64,000 bases of DNA from Paramagnetospirillum kuznetsovii (GTDB lineage Bacteria > Pseudomonadota > Alphaproteobacteria > Rhodospirillales > Magnetospirillaceae). The stretch spans positions 124,001 through 188,000 of the forward strand of contig NZ_PGTO01000002.1 in NCBI RefSeq assembly GCF_003284725.1. Direction: 5' to 3'. The position numbers and the translations under genes were made by a program. Under the pieces are notes generated by a model that did no database searches, was not told the DNA's origin, and worked only from the letters and a program-made list of their open reading frames with translations. This document shows, in pieces, positions 18,362-28,176 of this stretch (positions are counted from its first letter, which is position 1; every line of letters begins with the position of its first letter).

Positions 18362-20382
18362 TGACAGGGCATGGCGGAGGCGTTGAGTCCCTGAAGCAGC
18401 GGAATCTTGACGCCTTCCGCCTGCGCTTCCCCGAGATTCATGCCCGTCTGTCCGCCATAGTCCATCCCGTTACCCGGATTGTCGAGCAGGACGGCGTCCC
18501 CATCGACATCGATCTGGGCACGGGACGTCTGTACAAATGCGATGGACGTGACCTGGCCCTGAAGCAGGCGGAGGACTTCATCGAGTCGCCGCGTCGTGTC
18601 GGCTATCAGGTCAACAATGCCATGACCGGGGACAGCCCGGTTTCGTTGCGCCTGTTCGCTCGGATCGTCGAAAGCACGCGCGAGCACAAGGCCACCGTCC
18701 TGACCGGCGCTCCCGTCGCCCGGTCGGGCTTTCTCTTCGTGTTCGGCCTCGGCCTTGGTCACCACCTTCCGGCCTTGGTGGAAGGCTTGGAAACCGAATG
18801 GATCGTGGTGGTGGAGACCATCGAGGAATTCGTTCTCCACTCCCTGTCCACCATCGACTGGGCGGCCATCTTCGAAAAGTGCGACAACTCGGGCACGCGC
18901 CTGAACCTGATTCTGGCCGAGCAGCCGGTGCAGCTTCAGCGCGAGATCCAGGATCTGATGGAAGAGCAGGGCGAATTGGGCATCGACGGCTCGTTCTACT
19001 ATCGCCATTACCCGTCATGGCCGCTGGACAAGACCTTCGAGGATCTCGTCAATAATGTCCCGTTGAAGATGATTCAGCGCGGCTATTACGAAGACGAGCG
19101 CAAGATGCTGTGGAATACCATAGCAAATTTGCAGAAATACGACTGTCATATGCTGTCGGGCGAATTCCAGCTTCATGCACCGGCGCCGGCCTTCCTGATT
19201 ACCTCGGGGCCGTCGCTCGATTACGATCTCGACTACATCAAGCAATGGCGGGATCACGCCATCATTTTTTCCGGCGGTTCGTCCCTGCAGGCGCTGTTGG
19301 CCAAGGGGATCGTTCCCGACTACCACGTGGAACTGGAAAACGTGGTCCAGGTCTGGGACTTCTTCGACCACATGCTGGACCTCAACCAGGACAAGTTTCC
19401 CGACCGCCGCTTCACCGGCATCAAGCTGATTGCCTCGGTGACGGTCAATCCGCGCGTTTCGGCGCTGTTCGACGAATCATATTATTTCTTTCGCGACAGC
19501 GTCAGCTCCTCGGTCTGCTTCGCCGACAAGTTCCCCATCATGACGGCCATCGGCCCCAATGTGGCCAATACCATCGTGGCGGTGGCGGCCCGACTTGGCT
19601 TTCGCCACGTCTACATGTTCGGCATGGATTGCGGTTGGCGCGATGGCACCGCCCATCACTCCAAGAATACCGCCTATTACACCTCCAAGACCTTCATGAC
19701 CGAGAAGATGGAGAGCGAGTACACCTGTCCCGGCAATTTCGGTGGCACCATCCAGTCGACCATGGTGCTGTCCTGGACCCGCGACATGCTGGAGGGCAAG
19801 GCCCAGAAGTTCGGTTTGCGCGCCTTTAATTGCAGCGACGGCGCCCTGATCAGGGGGGCGGTCCCCAAATTGGCCGAGACCCTCGAATTCGAAGGCAAGC
19901 CCATCGACCGCGAGAAATGCTTCACCCATGTGCGGGAGAAGGCAACCTTCCTTGAGAAGGGAACCTATCTCCACCAATTCGACTTCGACGGCTTCGTCGC
20001 CGAGATCGACGTCTATGAGAAAATGATCTGCGATCTGTGCGACGAGATCGAACGGGATGGCCACGACTTCCGCTGGATGCTGCGCCAGCTTGCCGACATG
20101 AATCGGAAGTGGACCACCAGCGCCTATTCCCATGTCTATCCGGTGTTCCAGGGCCCCACCATCGGCATGGCCAAATGCGGCTGCGTTTTCCTCAACCGGA
20201 TCGAGGATGCCGGGCAACTGGCTTTGGTCTTCAAGGACTTCCTGGCGGAATACCGCCAGATCCACGTGGATATGGCGGTGGAAACCCGCGCTATCTTCGC
20301 CGACGCCAAAACCTGGATCAATGGTGGGCCGGAACCGAAATGGGCCGCCGGATTGCAGACCGCGCCGGGTTACACCTTCTAG
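18361..20382 (+). CDS. Maf (motility-associated) flagellin glycosyltransferase
   Basis: A 673-residue protein of the Maf/DUF115 (MptE-like) family, which attaches nonulosonic acids such as pseudaminic or legionaminic acid to flagellin in the cytoplasm. Recognisable blocks are GFLFVFGLGLGHHLPALVE, the central core PAFLITSGPSLDYDLDYIKQW with FSGGSSLQALLAKGIVPDYHVELE, and VAARLGFRHVYMFGMDCGW. The ATG at 18361 shares a base with the previous stop and is chosen on that ground. No nonulosonic acid biosynthesis genes are in the window, so the donor sugar is unknown. Confidence 0.88.
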   Translation: MTGHGGGVESLKQRNLDAFRLRFPEIHARLSAIVHPVTRIVEQDGVPIDIDLGTGRLYKCDGRDLALKQAEDFIESPRRVGYQVNNAMTGDSPVSLRLFARIVESTREHKATVLTGAPVARSGFLFVFGLGLGHHLPALVEGLETEWIVVVETIEEFVLHSLSTIDWAAIFEKCDNSGTRLNLILAEQPVQLQREIQDLMEEQGELGIDGSFYYRHYPSWPLDKTFEDLVNNVPLKMIQRGYYEDERKMLWNTIANLQKYDCHMLSGEFQLHAPAPAFLITSGPSLDYDLDYIKQWRDHAIIFSGGSSLQALLAKGIVPDYHVELENVVQVWDFFDHMLDLNQDKFPDRRFTGIKLIASVTVNPRVSALFDESYYFFRDSVSSSVCFADKFPIMTAIGPNVANTIVAVAARLGFRHVYMFGMDCGWRDGTAHHSKNTAYYTSKTFMTEKMESEYTCPGNFGGTIQSTMVLSWTRDMLEGKAQKFGLRAFNCSDGALIRGAVPKLAETLEFEGKPIDREKCFTHVREKATFLEKGTYLHQFDFDGFVAEIDVYEKMICDLCDEIERDGHDFRWMLRQLADMNRKWTTSAYSHVYPVFQGPTIGMAKCGCVFLNRIEDAGQLALVFKDFLAEYRQIHVDMAVETRAIFADAKTWINGGPEPKWAAGLQTAPGYTF

Positions 20383-20394
20383 ACGGAGAGGGCG

Positions 20395-22002
20395 ATGACC
20401 GAGTCCGTGTTTGAGCGGGCGGTGACCTTCCAGGTTCGCCAGCAGTTCTCCGAAGCGGCCGAACTGTTCGACCGGATCCTCGCCAACACCCCGGACGATC
20501 CCGAGATATGCTGGCGCGCCAGCATTTGCGAGATGCATAACAACCGGCCAGACCGCGCATTGGCCTTGATCCGCGACGCCATTCGTCTGAGCGGCGGCTC
20601 GCCCGCCATGGCCCGACACGAGGCCAATCTGCTGCAGCAGAGCTATCGCATCCCGGAGGCCATGGCTGTCCTGGAACGGGCGGTGGCCAAGGCCCCGACC
20701 GAGGTGGAGACCCTGGCGATGCTTGCCGACCTCCGCCACTTCGCGCGGGACTATCAGGGGGCGGTTCAGTGCCATATGGCCGTCCTTGCGGTGGACCCCG
20801 ACAATCTCGACGCCATCGACGGATTGCGCGGTGTCCATTTCAGCATGGGGCAAAGTGACGCCGCCCGGGAATGGAAGAGTCTCGGCGCCGAAAAGCGAGC
20901 CGAACTTGAATTCGATTATGGGCCACTGGTGCTGTCCGAAGAGGTTTCGGAACTCTCCGACGCCGAATATGCTCGCGCCCTGACATGCCTGGAAGCGGTC
21001 GAGACCATGATCGCCCGCCGCGAGGGCCTGAATGCCGACCATGTGGGAAGACCGGCGGGACAATGGACCTGCGACGAGGAGTCCCGCAGCCTTTATCGGC
21101 TGTTACGGACGCGCGATCGCGACGTGATTCGGAAGTTGCGGTTCTACGCCCAGGAATTCAGCGGCATTAAGCTTCCCACCATGGAGCCCGCCGTTGACCG
21201 GCCCCACATCGATGCCAAGGTGCCGGACAACTATGATGAATTCCTCAGAATATGGTCGCCGCTGCCGCCGCGGGACTATTTGGATCATATCCGGGGGATG
21301 CCGGACCGGTTACGGCTGGTTCAGCCCCGAAAATTCGCCGAGATCGGCTGGGCTTACGATGGCGGCATCATCAATCTCGATACTTATTTCACCCTGGTCT
21401 ATGTGACGGAACTGGATGCCAACGGCATCCTGACCCATCTGAAGCAGCGGGCCGCGATTGGTCCGGCCCTGGCTTTGGAAATCGGTGGCGGTTACGGCAA
21501 TCTCGGCTTCAATGTCCGCAGGCTGGTGCCCAATACCCGATATATCATCGTGGACTTGCCGGAATCCCTAGCCTTTTCCTCCATCTACCTCTCGACCCTT
21601 TTCCCAGAGGCAGAGACCGAGTTCGTCGATGTCGGCGCGCAATGCCGCCAATTGGACCGGCCGGGATACTCCTTCGTGTCGGCGGCGGCCTTTCAGCCCG
21701 GCGTCTTGGGCGAGCGCCGCTTGGATCTGGCCATCAACACCATGTCCTTGGCCGAGATGAGCGACGCCCAGAAAAGCCATTACGGTGCGGGGATCGGCAG
21801 TTTGCTGGACGATGATGGCGTGTTCTTCGAGCAGAATCAGACCATCATCGGTGGGCTCGATTACGTGGGCAGTTTCATGATGCCCTATTTCGCGGAGCGA
21901 AGCGGCTTTGTCCGGACCGATCTACCCCATGTCCATGCCGGGCGCGGCAATCTTTGGCGTCGGCCGCGCCGGGACGTGGCCATGGCGGCGTTCGGCCGCT
22001 AA
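20395..22002 (+). CDS. TPR protein with putative sugar O-methyltransferase domain
   Basis: A 535-residue two-part protein. Residues about 1-170 are TPR repeats (AAELFDRILANTPDDPEICWRAS and later copies). The C-terminal half is an AdoMet-dependent methyltransferase with motif I LEIGGGYGNLGFNVRRL at about 361-377 and VDLPESLAFSSIYL as the next strand, resembling proteins annotated as putative sugar O-methyltransferases. It begins 12 bases after the Maf stop, so methylation of the flagellar glycan is the likely job. Its stop overlaps that of the convergent gene by 4 bases. Confidence 0.78.
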   Translation: MTESVFERAVTFQVRQQFSEAAELFDRILANTPDDPEICWRASICEMHNNRPDRALALIRDAIRLSGGSPAMARHEANLLQQSYRIPEAMAVLERAVAKAPTEVETLAMLADLRHFARDYQGAVQCHMAVLAVDPDNLDAIDGLRGVHFSMGQSDAAREWKSLGAEKRAELEFDYGPLVLSEEVSELSDAEYARALTCLEAVETMIARREGLNADHVGRPAGQWTCDEESRSLYRLLRTRDRDVIRKLRFYAQEFSGIKLPTMEPAVDRPHIDAKVPDNYDEFLRIWSPLPPRDYLDHIRGMPDRLRLVQPRKFAEIGWAYDGGIINLDTYFTLVYVTELDANGILTHLKQRAAIGPALALEIGGGYGNLGFNVRRLVPNTRYIIVDLPESLAFSSIYLSTLFPEAETEFVDVGAQCRQLDRPGYSFVSAAAFQPGVLGERRLDLAINTMSLAEMSDAQKSHYGAGIGSLLDDDGVFFEQNQTIIGGLDYVGSFMMPYFAERSGFVRTDLPHVHAGRGNLWRRPRRDVAMAAFGR

Positions 22003-23798
22003 ACCAGCGCCAGCCAATCCTGGGCCGCGTCACGATCGGCTTCCATGTCCTCGGGCGGTCGGGTGCGGATCGTCCGGTGCAGCAGCGCCGACCAGAAGCG
22101 GTGGCCGTTGTAATGACGCTTGGCCCAGTCGTGGGCGTCTTGCGCGATCCGCGCCGCCAGGTCGGGGCGCCTGCCGATGAAATGGGCGATGTGGACGATG
22201 TCCTCCACATTGGTCCAGGGCAGGTAATGGCGGTAGGGCGTGAAGAATTTGGCGGTGGCGGGATTGTCTTGCTCCACCAGCAAGGCTCCGGCGGCGATGG
22301 TCTCCCAGACCCGTCCGGTCACCAAATGATCGTCGGCGGCGTGGCGCGACACATTCAGATTGGCCTGTGTTCGGGTCAGCAGCCGCGCATAAGCGTCGGT
22401 ATCGCCGGTCTCCGCATGACGGCGGGCGCCCGTGATGGCGGTGAAGGCGATGTCCTCCGTCATCAGCACCGCCAGCACCATGATGCGCGGCTGCCAGGCG
22501 ATATTGCCGACGAAGGTCAGGCCCGGCCGTCGTTCGGCGTGGTCCAGGAACGAAGAATGCAGGCTGGGCAACGGCACGATCACCACCTTGTCGCCGCCCT
22601 CTTGCCGAATTTGCGATAGGGGATCACCCATCACCATGGCGTCGCAGGCGGGCAGCCAGGACTGCAGCAGCGGCATGGCATGGCGATGGGCATCGCGCAT
22701 GAGGCAAGCCAGCCGGAAGCCGAGCCTTGCCTTCAACGCCACCATCATGGCCGGGTTGACGCCGCGCAGGCTGAGGGGCTGACAGTCCAGGATCACCACG
22801 TCGGGGCGCAGGCGTTCCATGGCGGCGACAAAAACATCGACTCGGTTGGCCACCTCGCCGTCGGACCCCACGAAGTCCCTGCCCATGATGATGGCGCTGT
22901 CCAGATAGAGGTGCAGATCAACTCCCGCATCCCGGGCGGAACGCCCGAAATGTTCGGCCAAGTCATTGGGCAGGGCGCGATGATTGAAGCTGACCATCAC
23001 CACCTTGACGGCGGGTGGCGGCGGATCATCGGGCAGGGGAACGACCGGCAAATCGGCTTCGTCCAGCGCGAAGGCCGCCTCGATGCGTTTCGCCAGTTCC
23101 GTCTCGATGGTCTCGTCATAGGGGCGAATGGCGCCGTCGAAATGGCCGATCAGAGGGTCGGGGCCGCCGGACACGCCGCCCCAGATGGAGGTGAACAGCG
23201 AGCGCGCCAGATGCGGCTTGCCGATCATCATGGCCACCGCCCCCATGTCGAACACATGGCCGGGAGCAATGGGCCAGCGGTCCGTCCAGCGGGTGATGAA
23301 GGCGGTGGCGCGCTCACATCGATCCATGGCGACCAGATGTTCGATCAGGCCGCGGTGCCGCCCGCTCCATTGACCGTCTTCCGCCAGCAAGGATTCCAGG
23401 GCGTCAAGGGTGGCGGCGTCGTTGTCCAGGGCCAGCAATTGCAGCAAGGCGTCGCAGCGGGAAGGCCCCGATCCGCCAATCTCTCCAAGCACGACTCGGG
23501 CGTCATCTGGTTTTCCGGCTCGCCGCAGCATCTCCGCCAGACGGAGTTGGAAGAAGGATTGCCCCGGCATCAGCGACAGGGCCATGCGGCAGGCGTCGAT
23601 CTCGGCGTCGAAACAGCCGTAATGGTGCAGGCGTTCGGCCAGGGATCGCCATAGGGCCTGTGGCGGCAGACCCGCCTGGGCCAGCCAGGACTGTGTCACC
23701 TGTCGCAGGCCGTCGGCGATGACCTCGGGGGCTTCGTCGGCGATCCAGCCGCTGGCGATGGCCGCCATGGCGGCCGGTGCGATTGGGTTTGCCATCAA
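21999..23798 (-). CDS. TPR protein with CgeB-like glycosyltransferase domain
   Basis: A 599-residue protein. The N-terminal 230 residues are helical repeats with TPR character (HYGCFDAEIDACRMALSLMPGQSFFQLRLAEMLRRAGKPDDARVVL). From about 265 a Rossmann-like glycosyltransferase begins (VKVVMVSFNHRALPNDLAEHFG), and the C-terminal part, TFVGNIAWQPR, TQANLNVSRHAADDHLVTGRVWETIAAGALLVEQDN, is the CgeB/group 1-like nucleotide-sugar domain. It is on the opposite strand to the Maf operon but overlaps its last gene tail-to-tail. Confidence 0.78.
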   Translation of the reverse strand: MMANPIAPAAMAAIASGWIADEAPEVIADGLRQVTQSWLAQAGLPPQALWRSLAERLHHYGCFDAEIDACRMALSLMPGQSFFQLRLAEMLRRAGKPDDARVVLGEIGGSGPSRCDALLQLLALDNDAATLDALESLLAEDGQWSGRHRGLIEHLVAMDRCERATAFITRWTDRWPIAPGHVFDMGAVAMMIGKPHLARSLFTSIWGGVSGGPDPLIGHFDGAIRPYDETIETELAKRIEAAFALDEADLPVVPLPDDPPPPAVKVVMVSFNHRALPNDLAEHFGRSARDAGVDLHLYLDSAIIMGRDFVGSDGEVANRVDVFVAAMERLRPDVVILDCQPLSLRGVNPAMMVALKARLGFRLACLMRDAHRHAMPLLQSWLPACDAMVMGDPLSQIRQEGGDKVVIVPLPSLHSSFLDHAERRPGLTFVGNIAWQPRIMVLAVLMTEDIAFTAITGARRHAETGDTDAYARLLTRTQANLNVSRHAADDHLVTGRVWETIAAGALLVEQDNPATAKFFTPYRHYLPWTNVEDIVHIAHFIGRRPDLAARIAQDAHDWAKRHYNGHRFWSALLHRTIRTRPPEDMEADRDAAQDWLALV

Positions 23799-23825
23799 TG
23801 ACTCTTTATCATGGGTTGCAGCAGC

Positions 23826-25313
23826 CTAATCCAGTCGCACCGGTCTGTCTTCCTCTCGACCGCGACGCCGGAACAATTCCGGCAAGGCGCCGCGCCTCAG
23901 TTTGCCTCCCTCGGTCTTCGGAAGTCCGGCGACGCAAGCCATGTGGCAGCGTCCGACCCAGACCGGCAGCGCCATGGCCGCCGCCTTTCTGGCGGCGGCA
24001 CCGTCCTGGCCGGGTCGCAACACCAGGGCCACATGCAGTTCATCGCTGCCGTCCGGACCGGGAAGGCCAAGGACGGCGGCCTCGGCCACGGCGGCGACCG
24101 CGCGGCGAATGGTGTCCTCCAAGGTAATGGGCGCCACCTTGATGCCGCCGAAATTCAGCATGTCGTCGCGGCGGCCGAGAAGTTGGAAGCGACCATCGGC
24201 AAGGCTGCGGCCCAAATCGCCGCTGAGAAACCAGCCGTGGCGGAAGGCGTCGGCCGACGCCGCTTGGTCTTGGTAGCGATCGGCCATGCCGGGGGCGCGC
24301 ATGGCGACGATGCCATCCTCGCCCTCGGCCACACGGTGCCCCGCCTGATCCAGGATGGCGATCTCCACCCCGGGCGCGGCCTTGCCGATTGCGTTTTCAT
24401 CCATCAGGCAAAGGGCGCTGCCGACCTCGTTGGCGCCGTATCCGACCTGAATCTCGGCCCCCAAGATCCGGCTGGCCCGCTGGCGAAGCACGGGCGTCAC
24501 CGGAGCGCCGCCGGTGGTGAGCAGCGGCACCGGCGCCCCCGACGAAGGCCCCGTCTCCAAAAGCGCGTCCAAGACGGCGGGCAGGCACCAGACATGGGTG
24601 GCGCGATGGTTCCAGGCGGTGGCGAGGGCGGCGGGAAAGGCGATTTTGGCCCCCCGGCGCAGGCAGGCCTCGGCCCGCGTCTCCACCGCGTTGAGGGCGA
24701 AGGAATACAGGGCGAGAAAAACCGAGCCCGCATCCAGCCCCGATGTTCGGGCCACATGATCGACCCGCCAGTCCCAGGCGGCGGCCGATAGCGGAATTCC
24801 CTTGGGTATCGCGGTGGTCCCCGATGTCCAGATCACCCGGCAGGGCGACGGCCGGGTGAGCGCAGGCCCCTCGGATTGGGGCGGCAGGGAAAACGCCCAT
24901 CGCAGCCAGTCCGCGTCGAGGCTGTGCCGTCGGCATGGCCCCAGATCCGAATGGGACAAGATCAGATCGGTGAAGGGGCGCAAGACCTCGGGAAAGCCGT
25001 GGGATTGCCATTGGTCGGCGGTGAAGGAGGTCGAACACGCCCCCTGCGCCTCGCAGGCGATGATCAGCAGCCAGTGGATATAGGGATCAGGGTGTTCCAG
25101 CGCCACCCGGGCACCGGCGGCAACCCCAAGCGCCGCGACGGCGCGGCGGAACCGATGGGCGTCGGCCCGGAACCTGCCATAGGAAATGACAGCCTCACCG
25201 ACCGTCAGGGCGATCTTGTCGGGATCGCGCCCGGCATGGAGATCAAGCCAGTCAAGCTTGCTCCGGGGCGGGGCCTGTTTCGTCGATCCGATGATCACGT
25301 CCTCCGCGCGCAC
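23826..25313 (-). CDS. AMP-forming acyl-CoA synthetase-like ligase
   Basis: A 495-residue member of the ANL adenylating superfamily: phosphate-binding loop VIWTSGTTAIPKGIPLS, adenine-binding YGANEVGSAL, GWFLSGDLGR, hinge LGRRDDMLNFGGIKV and C-terminal catalytic lysine in KTEGGKLRRG. It activates a carboxylic acid as an acyl-AMP; whether CoA or a carrier protein accepts it is not visible. It lies upstream of the TPR-glycosyltransferase on the same strand (27 bases apart), so it may supply acyl groups for the glycan. A role unrelated to flagella is equally possible. Confidence 0.75.
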   Translation of the reverse strand: MRAEDVIIGSTKQAPPRSKLDWLDLHAGRDPDKIALTVGEAVISYGRFRADAHRFRRAVAALGVAAGARVALEHPDPYIHWLLIIACEAQGACSTSFTADQWQSHGFPEVLRPFTDLILSHSDLGPCRRHSLDADWLRWAFSLPPQSEGPALTRPSPCRVIWTSGTTAIPKGIPLSAAAWDWRVDHVARTSGLDAGSVFLALYSFALNAVETRAEACLRRGAKIAFPAALATAWNHRATHVWCLPAVLDALLETGPSSGAPVPLLTTGGAPVTPVLRQRASRILGAEIQVGYGANEVGSALCLMDENAIGKAAPGVEIAILDQAGHRVAEGEDGIVAMRAPGMADRYQDQAASADAFRHGWFLSGDLGRSLADGRFQLLGRRDDMLNFGGIKVAPITLEDTIRRAVAAVAEAAVLGLPGPDGSDELHVALVLRPGQDGAAARKAAAMALPVWVGRCHMACVAGLPKTEGGKLRRGALPELFRRRGREEDRPVRLD

Positions 25314-25437
25314 GGCCCATCAGTCCATTGAGCAATGCACTCTAGGGGAGCTCCAGGGCAGTGCCAAGGCTTCCGCCGAAATGACCCGTGCCCTGATTTC
25401 CGGTTGAGACGCGGTCTGCGTTTCCCGCCGCAACCAC

Positions 25438-25898
25438 ATGTCACGGACGGGGGTGGATACCACTTTCAGGGTAAAAATTTCATCTATGGCATTAGATATA
25501 TGCCACGGTCTGACTTCCCTGCTGGTCATGAACCTGTTCGACACCAACGCGGTAATGCATTTTCCATGGTTGCTGCTGGGACCGGCGGTCTTTCTGATGA
25601 TGCGCCACGGTTCGGGCATCGTCGTCCTCTCCGCCCTTTGCGTCGGCGGGGGAGAACTTCTGCAGGGCGTGGCGCTTGATGAGAGCATCGGCAGCGGGAT
25701 TCGCTGCGCGGTGGCGCTCTCCACGGGGGGCTGGGTTTACCGGCGCACCGGCATCGGCCTTGCCATCTGCAAGAAGATCATCGAACGCCATTTTGGGCGA
25801 ATCTGGCTGGAGTCGGCGCAGGACAAAGGAACGACCTCTTCTTTACCCTGCCGGACGGCCACGTCGCTCCATCAGCCGCCTCCCCGCCAGGATCGTGA
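25438..25898 (+). pseudogene. Decayed histidine kinase remnant
   Basis: The first half encodes a short membrane-like segment ([21 protein letters not shown]). It then jumps directly into the end of a kinase ATPase domain, [25 protein letters not shown], the G2 box of HATPase_c. Everything between, including the phosphoacceptor histidine and the N box, is missing. After AQDKGTT the natural continuation FFTLPDG is found only in another frame (from 25839, stop 25896-25898), so there is also a frameshift. Internal deletion plus frameshift make function unlikely. Confidence 0.7.
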
Positions 25899-26037
25899 TT
25901 TCCCGAATCATCGGGCGAGGCGTTTTTCGGGTGACAGGCCAAGGTTGCTAAATTATAGATTCACCAGGATAGGCAAGCATTTTATCCCGGCGGTGTCCTT
26001 GATCTGAGCCAAGGCCCATAGCCCCGAAGGTGGCCGA

Positions 26038-27066
26038 GTGGAGATCGTCGTCAAAGCCTTCTCGCGTCCATTTTATCTGGACCGTTGCCTGACATCCATC
26101 CGCGCCAATCTGGATAATTTCACCGGCATCACCGTTCTCGATGACGGGCTGCTGCCCCCATTCCGCCAAGCCATCGCCGAACGCCACCCCGATGTCCGTA
26201 TGGTCTCGGCGCCATGGTCCGACGTCAAACCCGTCATCATCCGCGAGCGCACCCGCCAACCGGTGGACATGGGTGAAACCGGTCCCCGCAATGACCTTGC
26301 CGCCGCCCTGGAGCGGGTTCTGGTCTGGCCCAGCAGCATGGACCCGCTGCCGTTCTGGCATCAATCCATCAGTGCCATGGACTCGCGCTACATCATGCTG
26401 ATCGAGGAGGACACCTGGATCACCACCCATCTGGATGTGGCCGTGATCGAAGCCGAGATGACGCGTGCCGACTGCCTTGTGGCATCGCTGTATTCCCAAC
26501 GGGCCCAAGCCTTCGAATCAGTGCGCGGCCGGACCTGTGTCGGCGAGGCCGCCGCGTTGGAAGTCATGAACGCCCCCATGCCGCCCCGCCGTCAGATCAT
26601 CGACACCTATTTCCCCGTCAGCCTTGCCATCTTCCGCCGCGACTTCTGGCTGCGATGCCATGCCGGAATCCAGTTCTGGATTCCCGAATCCCCGATCCAT
26701 GATCAGGCCATGACGGTGCTCGGCGACATGCTGGAACGCGGCGAGAGGCCATCCTTCGCCCGCATCACGCCCCAGGTGCTCGATCACGGATTTTCCCTCT
26801 CGACCCGCATACCACCGTCGCAATACGGCAGTGACGTCACCCTTTATGACATCTCCGATCTATTATCGGAGGCATGGCGGACCGGGCGACTTGATGCCAT
26901 GCGCGATTTCCCTCTCGATTTCTCGGAGAATTATCTCTCGGCCATGATCGCCGCAAGCCTGGGCGGCGACGCGGCCGGGGAATGGCTGCGGCTGCGGCGC
27001 AATTACGAGGCCGCCTACGCCATGGCCATGCACCGCAAGGACGAGACGGCCGACAAGGGGGCATAA
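26038..27066 (+). CDS. Putative glycosyltransferase (GT2-like)
   Basis: A 342-residue protein starting at GTG. The N-terminus MEIVVKAFSRPFYLDRCLTSIRANL followed by ITVLDDG resembles the nucleotide-sugar-binding start of GT-A family 2 enzymes, and YIMLIEEDTW supplies an acidic cluster (EED) in the position of the metal-binding DxD motif. The C-terminal part is not recognised. It stands at the end of the flagellin glycosylation region, after the kinase remnant, and could act on the same glycan. Function is inferred from the N-terminal half only. Confidence 0.6.
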   Translation: MEIVVKAFSRPFYLDRCLTSIRANLDNFTGITVLDDGLLPPFRQAIAERHPDVRMVSAPWSDVKPVIIRERTRQPVDMGETGPRNDLAAALERVLVWPSSMDPLPFWHQSISAMDSRYIMLIEEDTWITTHLDVAVIEAEMTRADCLVASLYSQRAQAFESVRGRTCVGEAAALEVMNAPMPPRRQIIDTYFPVSLAIFRRDFWLRCHAGIQFWIPESPIHDQAMTVLGDMLERGERPSFARITPQVLDHGFSLSTRIPPSQYGSDVTLYDISDLLSEAWRTGRLDAMRDFPLDFSENYLSAMIAASLGGDAAGEWLRLRRNYEAAYAMAMHRKDETADKGA

Positions 27067-27189
27067 CGCACGACACCACAACCGGCATGGGAGGGCGCCG
27101 TGGTTGCTCCACGGGACTGCGCCACAAGGGTGCTACACACGCCCGGATCGGGGGTGGCGAAAGGCGCGGATTTCCTTGCGAGGAGAAGT

Positions 27190-27264
27190 TGGCTGGGGCG
27201 CCAGGATTCGAACCTGGGAATGCCGGTACCAAAAACCGGTGCCTTACCGCTTGGCGACGCCCCA
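27190..27264 (-). tRNA. tRNA-Gln (anticodon UUG)
   Basis: On the minus strand the 75-base sequence folds as a cloverleaf. The acceptor 5' strand TGGGGCG pairs with CGCCCCA before G-CCA, the CCA being encoded. The anticodon arm carries TTTTTGG with TTG as anticodon, and the T-arm GGTTCGAATCC is canonical. It closely resembles bacterial tRNA-Gln(UUG). It lies upstream of ispE on the same strand. Confidence 0.95.
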
Positions 27265-27313
27265 CCAGCGCGGGTCGCGCACCATAATCCGAACCGCGAC
27301 GGGTTTCAACGCC

Positions 27314-28168
27314 CTATCCCAACAACGGCGCCGGGGCCACCCACCAGTTGGGGCGGGCGGCATGCAGGTTGGTGGCGGCGGCGCGGGCGGCGTCCTCGGT
27401 GGCGAACAGGCCGAAGCAGGTGGCGCCCGATCCCGACATGCGGGCCAGCAGGCAGCCATCGGCGGCGGAAATGGCGGCCAGCATCTCGCCCACCACCGGT
27501 TCGATGCTGACGGCGGCGGGGGTCAGGTCGTTGCGCCGGGCGCCCAGGGCATCGGCCAGGGCCTTGGCGTCGGCCGGGCTTTCGGTCAAGGGATCGAAGG
27601 CGGAGAAGGGGCCGGTGCGGGCCTTGAACACGGCGGGCGTGTGCAGCGGCACCATGGGATTGACCAGGACCAGCCAGGCGGGGGGCAGGGCCGGGGCATC
27701 GCTGAGAACCTCGCCGACGCCCTGCATGCGGGTGGGCTTGCCCGCGAGGCAGACCGGCACGTCGGCGCCGATGGACAGCGCCAGCGCCCGCATGCGCTCC
27801 TCGGACAGCGCGACGTTCCACAACTGGCTTAAGCCCTTCAGGGCGGCGGCCGCGTCGGCGGAACCGCCGCCGATTCCGGCGGCCACCGGCAGGCGCTTGG
27901 TCAACAAGATGGAGGCGCCGGTCTTGACGCCCGCGATCGCGGCCAGCAGGCGGGCGGCCTTCAAGACGATATTCTCGCCTTCGGTCGGGATCAGGGACGC
28001 GGTGGGGCCGGTGACGTCCAGGCTCAGTTCGGCGGCCGGTTCCATGTCCAGGGTATCGCCGATTCCGGCGAAGGCCACCAGGGAATCCAGCAGGTGATAG
28101 CCGTCGTCGCGCTTGCCGACCACATGCAGGGTGAGATTGACCTTGGCGGGAGCGAATATGGTGATCAT
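27314..28168 (-). CDS. ispE: 4-diphosphocytidyl-2-C-methyl-D-erythritol kinase
   Basis: The GHMP-family kinase of the MEP isoprenoid pathway, phosphorylating CDP-methylerythritol. The 284-residue protein begins MITIFAPAKVNLTLHVVGKRDDGYH, a typical IspE start. The ATP-binding glycine loop LPVAAGIGGGSADAAA and the C-terminal ARMSGSGATCFGLF are both intact. The start at 28168 is chosen because the conserved family N-terminus begins there. It directly follows the TPR lipoprotein gene (8-base gap) and may be co-transcribed with it. Confidence 0.96.
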   Translation of the reverse strand: MITIFAPAKVNLTLHVVGKRDDGYHLLDSLVAFAGIGDTLDMEPAAELSLDVTGPTASLIPTEGENIVLKAARLLAAIAGVKTGASILLTKRLPVAAGIGGGSADAAAALKGLSQLWNVALSEERMRALALSIGADVPVCLAGKPTRMQGVGEVLSDAPALPPAWLVLVNPMVPLHTPAVFKARTGPFSAFDPLTESPADAKALADALGARRNDLTPAAVSIEPVVGEMLAAISAADGCLLARMSGSGATCFGLFATEDAARAAATNLHAARPNWWVAPAPLLG

Positions 28169-28176
28169 GGATGGTC

